Below, one piece after another: positions 4,896 through 7,248 of a stretch of 7,248 nt of DNA; within the stretch, counting starts at the first letter, position 1; each line of letters starts with the position of its first letter. Source of the stretch: Gammaproteobacteria bacterium (GTDB lineage Bacteria; Pseudomonadota; Gammaproteobacteria; UBA9339). Below the pieces are notes generated by a model. The model made no database searches. It was given only the letters and a program-made list of their open reading frames with translations, and was not told the origin of the DNA. The DNA is taken from assembly GCA_018814965.1 (NCBI GenBank), contig JAHIYS010000132.1:1-7248 (forward strand). The letters are read 5' to 3'. A program made the position numbers and the translations under genes.

Positions 4896-7070
4896 ATGTT
4901 AAATTTACATGATTTGAATATTCATGCGGTAGCAGATTATTTTAGCTCTCACCCTAATGGCGTCGGTCTTTTTACCTACTTTATAGTATTTTTTGAGGCA
5001 ATGGCTGTAGTTGGTGTTATTGTGCCAGGGGCTATTGTTATGCCGGCCATAGGCTTTTTAATTGGTTCTGCTATAATTCCTGCAGGGAGCACTTTCTTGT
5101 GGGCAATCGCTGGAGCGGTTACTGGTGATATATTAAGCTATTTTATCGGTATTTATTTTCAAGATCGCATCCATCGTATGTGGCCATTTACCAGATGGCC
5201 TAATCTATTAAACTACAGTGAAAAATTTTTCGATAATCACGGGGGAAAGAGTGTTTTTATTGGACGTTTTGCTGGACCAACTCGCGCGATGATCCCGATG
5301 ATAGCAGGGATGCTTAAAATGCCGTTTTCCCGTTTTTTTATGGCAGCTTTGCCTTCGGCCATTATTTGGTCGGTAGGGTATATGGTTCCAGGAATATTAT
5401 TAGGCGCTCTATCATTAGAGTTGCCACCAAAAGTTGCTGCTGAATTTACTCTCTGGGCTTTATTGATCGCAGTAGCATTGTGGTTGGCAGTATGGTTGGC
5501 TAGACACTATTTTAGACAGATCTGGCGAATGATAGATTATTATATTATGCAAATTTGGAAATTTTGCCAAGAGCATAAAAGCTTATCTTGGTTTACAAAA
5601 TCTTTATCTGACCCTAAAGAGCCTGACAATCATTTGCAGCTGATGCTGGTAGTGGCTGCTATATCTACCTTTATTTTATTTTTATTGACGCTGCATCAGG
5701 TGTTGGTGCCAGGAGCTTTGGTCGATTTTAGTTACTCAATTTACTTTTTATTAAAAAGTGTGCGTTCTCTTGTTATGGATCGTATTTTTTTATTATTTAC
5801 TTTGTTTGGTGACCTAACTTTATTATTAATTGCTTCTGGAGTTGTATTTTTATGGCTTTGGCAGAAAAAACTTAGACATACTGCTATGCATTGGTTAGGC
5901 CTAGTGGTGCTTAGCGGTGCTGTGATTAGCACCATGAAGCTTTTTATATGCTCACCAAGGCCAGTAGATGTATTATCTAATATCCATGTCTCAGCGTTTC
6001 CAGGAGCTCATTTTGCCATAGGAAATGTTTTGCATAATATATCCATATCATCGTTTTATGGTGCTTATGCAAGTTTACTTGGTATTTTACATAATATGAA
6101 TGCGTCATCATTTCCAAGTGCTCATTGTACCTTGGGGGTAGCATTTTATGGTTTTTTAGCGGTTATCATTACTCGCGAACTTAAAAAGGCATCGAGAAGG
6201 TATTTTGTTTATATTGTTACTGGAGTCTTGTTAGCATTAATAGCTTTTTCGCGTCTTTTCTTGGGAGCTCACTGGTTTGTTGATGTTTTAGGTGGTATTT
6301 TATTGGGTTTGACGATATTGCTATTGGTTACCATTTCTTATCGACGTAGACACGTCTTTCATTTTAATCCCAATAAGTTTATTTTGTTTGTATGTGTGGT
6401 TTTTCTAACGGTGTGGTTGGGATACATTATGGTTGGTTTTAACAAACAGATTAAAGAATATGCTTTGACCTGGCCGCAACAGGTTATTACATTTAATCAG
6501 TTGACTCAAGAGGAGACTACCGAGATCCCTTTATATCGCACTAATCGTTTAGGAAGACCAATCGAGGCTTTTAATGTTATGTATGTTGGCGATCTTGAAA
6601 AAATTACTCAAGTTTTGTCTAAACAGGGTTGGGATTCTCAGCCTGTCAGTCTTAGCCTTCATGAGATGATAAAAAGCTTTGCTACCACTTCAGTTATTAA
6701 TCACTTATCAATTTTTCCGCAACTTTATCATAATGAAAAAGTCGCATTACTTTTTACTAAGGACACTGATCGGGATGATGTTGTATTGATTTTACGTTTA
6801 TGGGCATCTGATATCGATTTAGAAGGGGACGATTATCCCTTATGGATCGGTGCTGTTGAATACCATCATGCAACACCAACCAGCTTTTCTTTAAGAAGAT
6901 TTAGAAATAAAACTCTTTTTATAGGAGCAACGGAGTTCTTGGCTAAGCACTTGGCAAAAGATTTTTCTCTATGGAAAAAGCACTTCACGGTTGATGAGCA
7001 ACCCCAAGAGATGAGAGAATTGCATTGGGATGGGAGACAGTTGATAATAAAAGGCCCAAGTTCTGAATGA
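4896..7070 (+). CDS. DedA-PAP2 phosphatase-LssY_C fusion membrane protein
   Basis: A 724-residue inner-membrane protein, counted from the ATG at 4896; an in-frame TTG at 4884 would add four residues but has no ribosome site. Residues about 20-205 are a DedA/VTT domain, with Glu34, PG at 44-45, GD at 77-78 and GRFAGPTRAMIPMIAG at 123-138; DedA proteins act in lipid-carrier and phospholipid transbilayer movement. Residues about 245-485 are a PAP2 phosphatase with all three motifs: K348 to RP 355-356, PSAH 407-410, and SR 452-453 with His459 and Asp463. It should remove phosphate from a lipid such as undecaprenyl pyrophosphate or phosphatidate. After another helix (494-512), residues about 540-720 match the LssY C-terminal domain, of unknown function. 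The segment carrying motif 2 is triplicated (362-418). Same-strand neighbours are separated by repeats, so the gene probably stands alone under its own promoter. A role in envelope lipid recycling is inferred from the domains. Confidence 0.9.
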   Translation: MLNLHDLNIHAVADYFSSHPNGVGLFTYFIVFFEAMAVVGVIVPGAIVMPAIGFLIGSAIIPAGSTFLWAIAGAVTGDILSYFIGIYFQDRIHRMWPFTRWPNLLNYSEKFFDNHGGKSVFIGRFAGPTRAMIPMIAGMLKMPFSRFFMAALPSAIIWSVGYMVPGILLGALSLELPPKVAAEFTLWALLIAVALWLAVWLARHYFRQIWRMIDYYIMQIWKFCQEHKSLSWFTKSLSDPKEPDNHLQLMLVVAAISTFILFLLTLHQVLVPGALVDFSYSIYFLLKSVRSLVMDRIFLLFTLFGDLTLLLIASGVVFLWLWQKKLRHTAMHWLGLVVLSGAVISTMKLFICSPRPVDVLSNIHVSAFPGAHFAIGNVLHNISISSFYGAYASLLGILHNMNASSFPSAHCTLGVAFYGFLAVIITRELKKASRRYFVYIVTGVLLALIAFSRLFLGAHWFVDVLGGILLGLTILLLVTISYRRRHVFHFNPNKFILFVCVVFLTVWLGYIMVGFNKQIKEYALTWPQQVITFNQLTQEETTEIPLYRTNRLGRPIEAFNVMYVGDLEKITQVLSKQGWDSQPVSLSLHEMIKSFATTSVINHLSIFPQLYHNEKVALLFTKDTDRDDVVLILRLWASDIDLEGDDYPLWIGAVEYHHATPTSFSLRRFRNKTLFIGATEFLAKHLAKDFSLWKKHFTVDEQPQEMRELHWDGRQLIIKGPSSE
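5979..6149 (+). repeat. Three tandem 57-base repeats inside the PAP2 domain
   Basis: The units 5979-6035, 6036-6092 and 6093-6149 each encode 19 residues in phase and follow one another without a gap. Aligned centres are AFPGAH, SFYGAY and SFPSAH, each starting with Asn and the first two ending with Leu-His. By hand count the first and third units share 37 of 57 bases, the first and second 31, and the second and third 28, so the duplication is old. Only the third carries the full PAP2 motif 2. Confidence 0.8.
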
Positions 7071-7121
7071 TTCCCATATCTTTTGAATTTATTTATAATA
7101 AAACAAATGGATAAAATCTGT

Positions 7122-7248
7122 GTCATTGCATGCTCATGAAGTAAGCGTGGCAATCCCAGGATAAAACAATTCAACAATATCAGCTTCTACCTGGGCCATA
7201 TCAATTCGTCAGACCCCGTGGATTGCTTCGTCGCTGCGCTTCTCGCAA
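7122..7248. repeat. Interspersed repeat with inverted ends, cut by the window edge
   Basis: The left end (7122-7156) begins GTCATTGC and closes with GTGGCAATCC. The right end (7219-7248) starts GTGGATTGCTTCG and runs to CTCGCAA; read on the minus strand it gives TTGCGAG and then GCAATCC, matching the left end in inverted orientation. Inside are CCCAGG (7155-7160) and CCTGGG (7190-7195), another inverted pair, and a GTCAGACCCC core (7208-7217) shared with the cluster at 1895-2047. GC rises sharply at the right end compared with the flanks. Short repeats with GCAATCC ends are frequent in Rickettsia-, Coxiella- and Legionella-type genomes. The element probably finishes just outside the window. 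Confidence 0.6.

Noticed and set aside
6866..7177. Minus-strand open frame of 103 codons overlapping the end of the DedA-PAP2-LssY gene
   Set aside because: It lies mostly antisense to a well-supported coding region, starts inside a repeat, and its translation shows no recognisable domain.

Overview
The window is AT-rich and reads like a chromosomal accessory region of an intracellular gammaproteobacterium, probably of the Legionellales/Coxiella/Rickettsiella type. This is an inference from four things: low GC, dense short palindromic interspersed repeats (GGGTCAGACCC-core repeats, a GGCGAAAACCG hairpin repeat and a GGCAATCC-type repeat), a C-terminal LssY-like domain first named in Legionella, and two lineage-specific-looking proteins of unknown family. 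No rRNA, tRNA, CRISPR array or transposase gene was found.

Bases 1-1886 hold two plus-strand genes of unknown function. The first is the 3' part of a highly charged coiled-coil protein that is still open at the left window edge and ends in an acidic tail. The second is a 332-residue protein with a clear Sec signal peptide, six cysteines after the signal peptide, a coiled coil and an Arg-rich tail. Bases 1887-2245 have no gene. They contain four copies of a ~29-bp repeat in the order forward, forward, reverse, reverse, then an AT-rich hairpin, then a good extended -10 promoter.

That promoter drives a two-gene operon at 2246-4563. It encodes a succinylglutamate desuccinylase/aspartoacylase-fold protein and a 12-helix MFS transporter, with overlapping stop and start codons (ATGA). 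The first protein keeps the fold and many family signatures, but has lost both zinc-binding His positions and the DLNR motif. It is therefore best read as a pseudoenzyme, or as an enzyme with new chemistry, coupled to a transporter.

Bases 4564-4883 hold a REPIN-like pair of inverted hairpins with a duplicated tail, then a strong extended -10 promoter. This promoter serves a 724-residue membrane protein made of DedA (VTT), PAP2 phosphatase and LssY C-terminal domains. Its PAP2 catalytic triad motifs are intact, but the 19-residue segment carrying motif 2 is tandemly triplicated. The first copy is changed, the second is degenerate and only the third has the intact PSAH motif. The window ends in another interspersed repeat cut by the right edge.

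The most notable points are the triplicated PAP2 motif segment, the zinc-ligand-less aspartoacylase-like protein translationally coupled to an MFS permease, and the three separate families of palindromic repeats.
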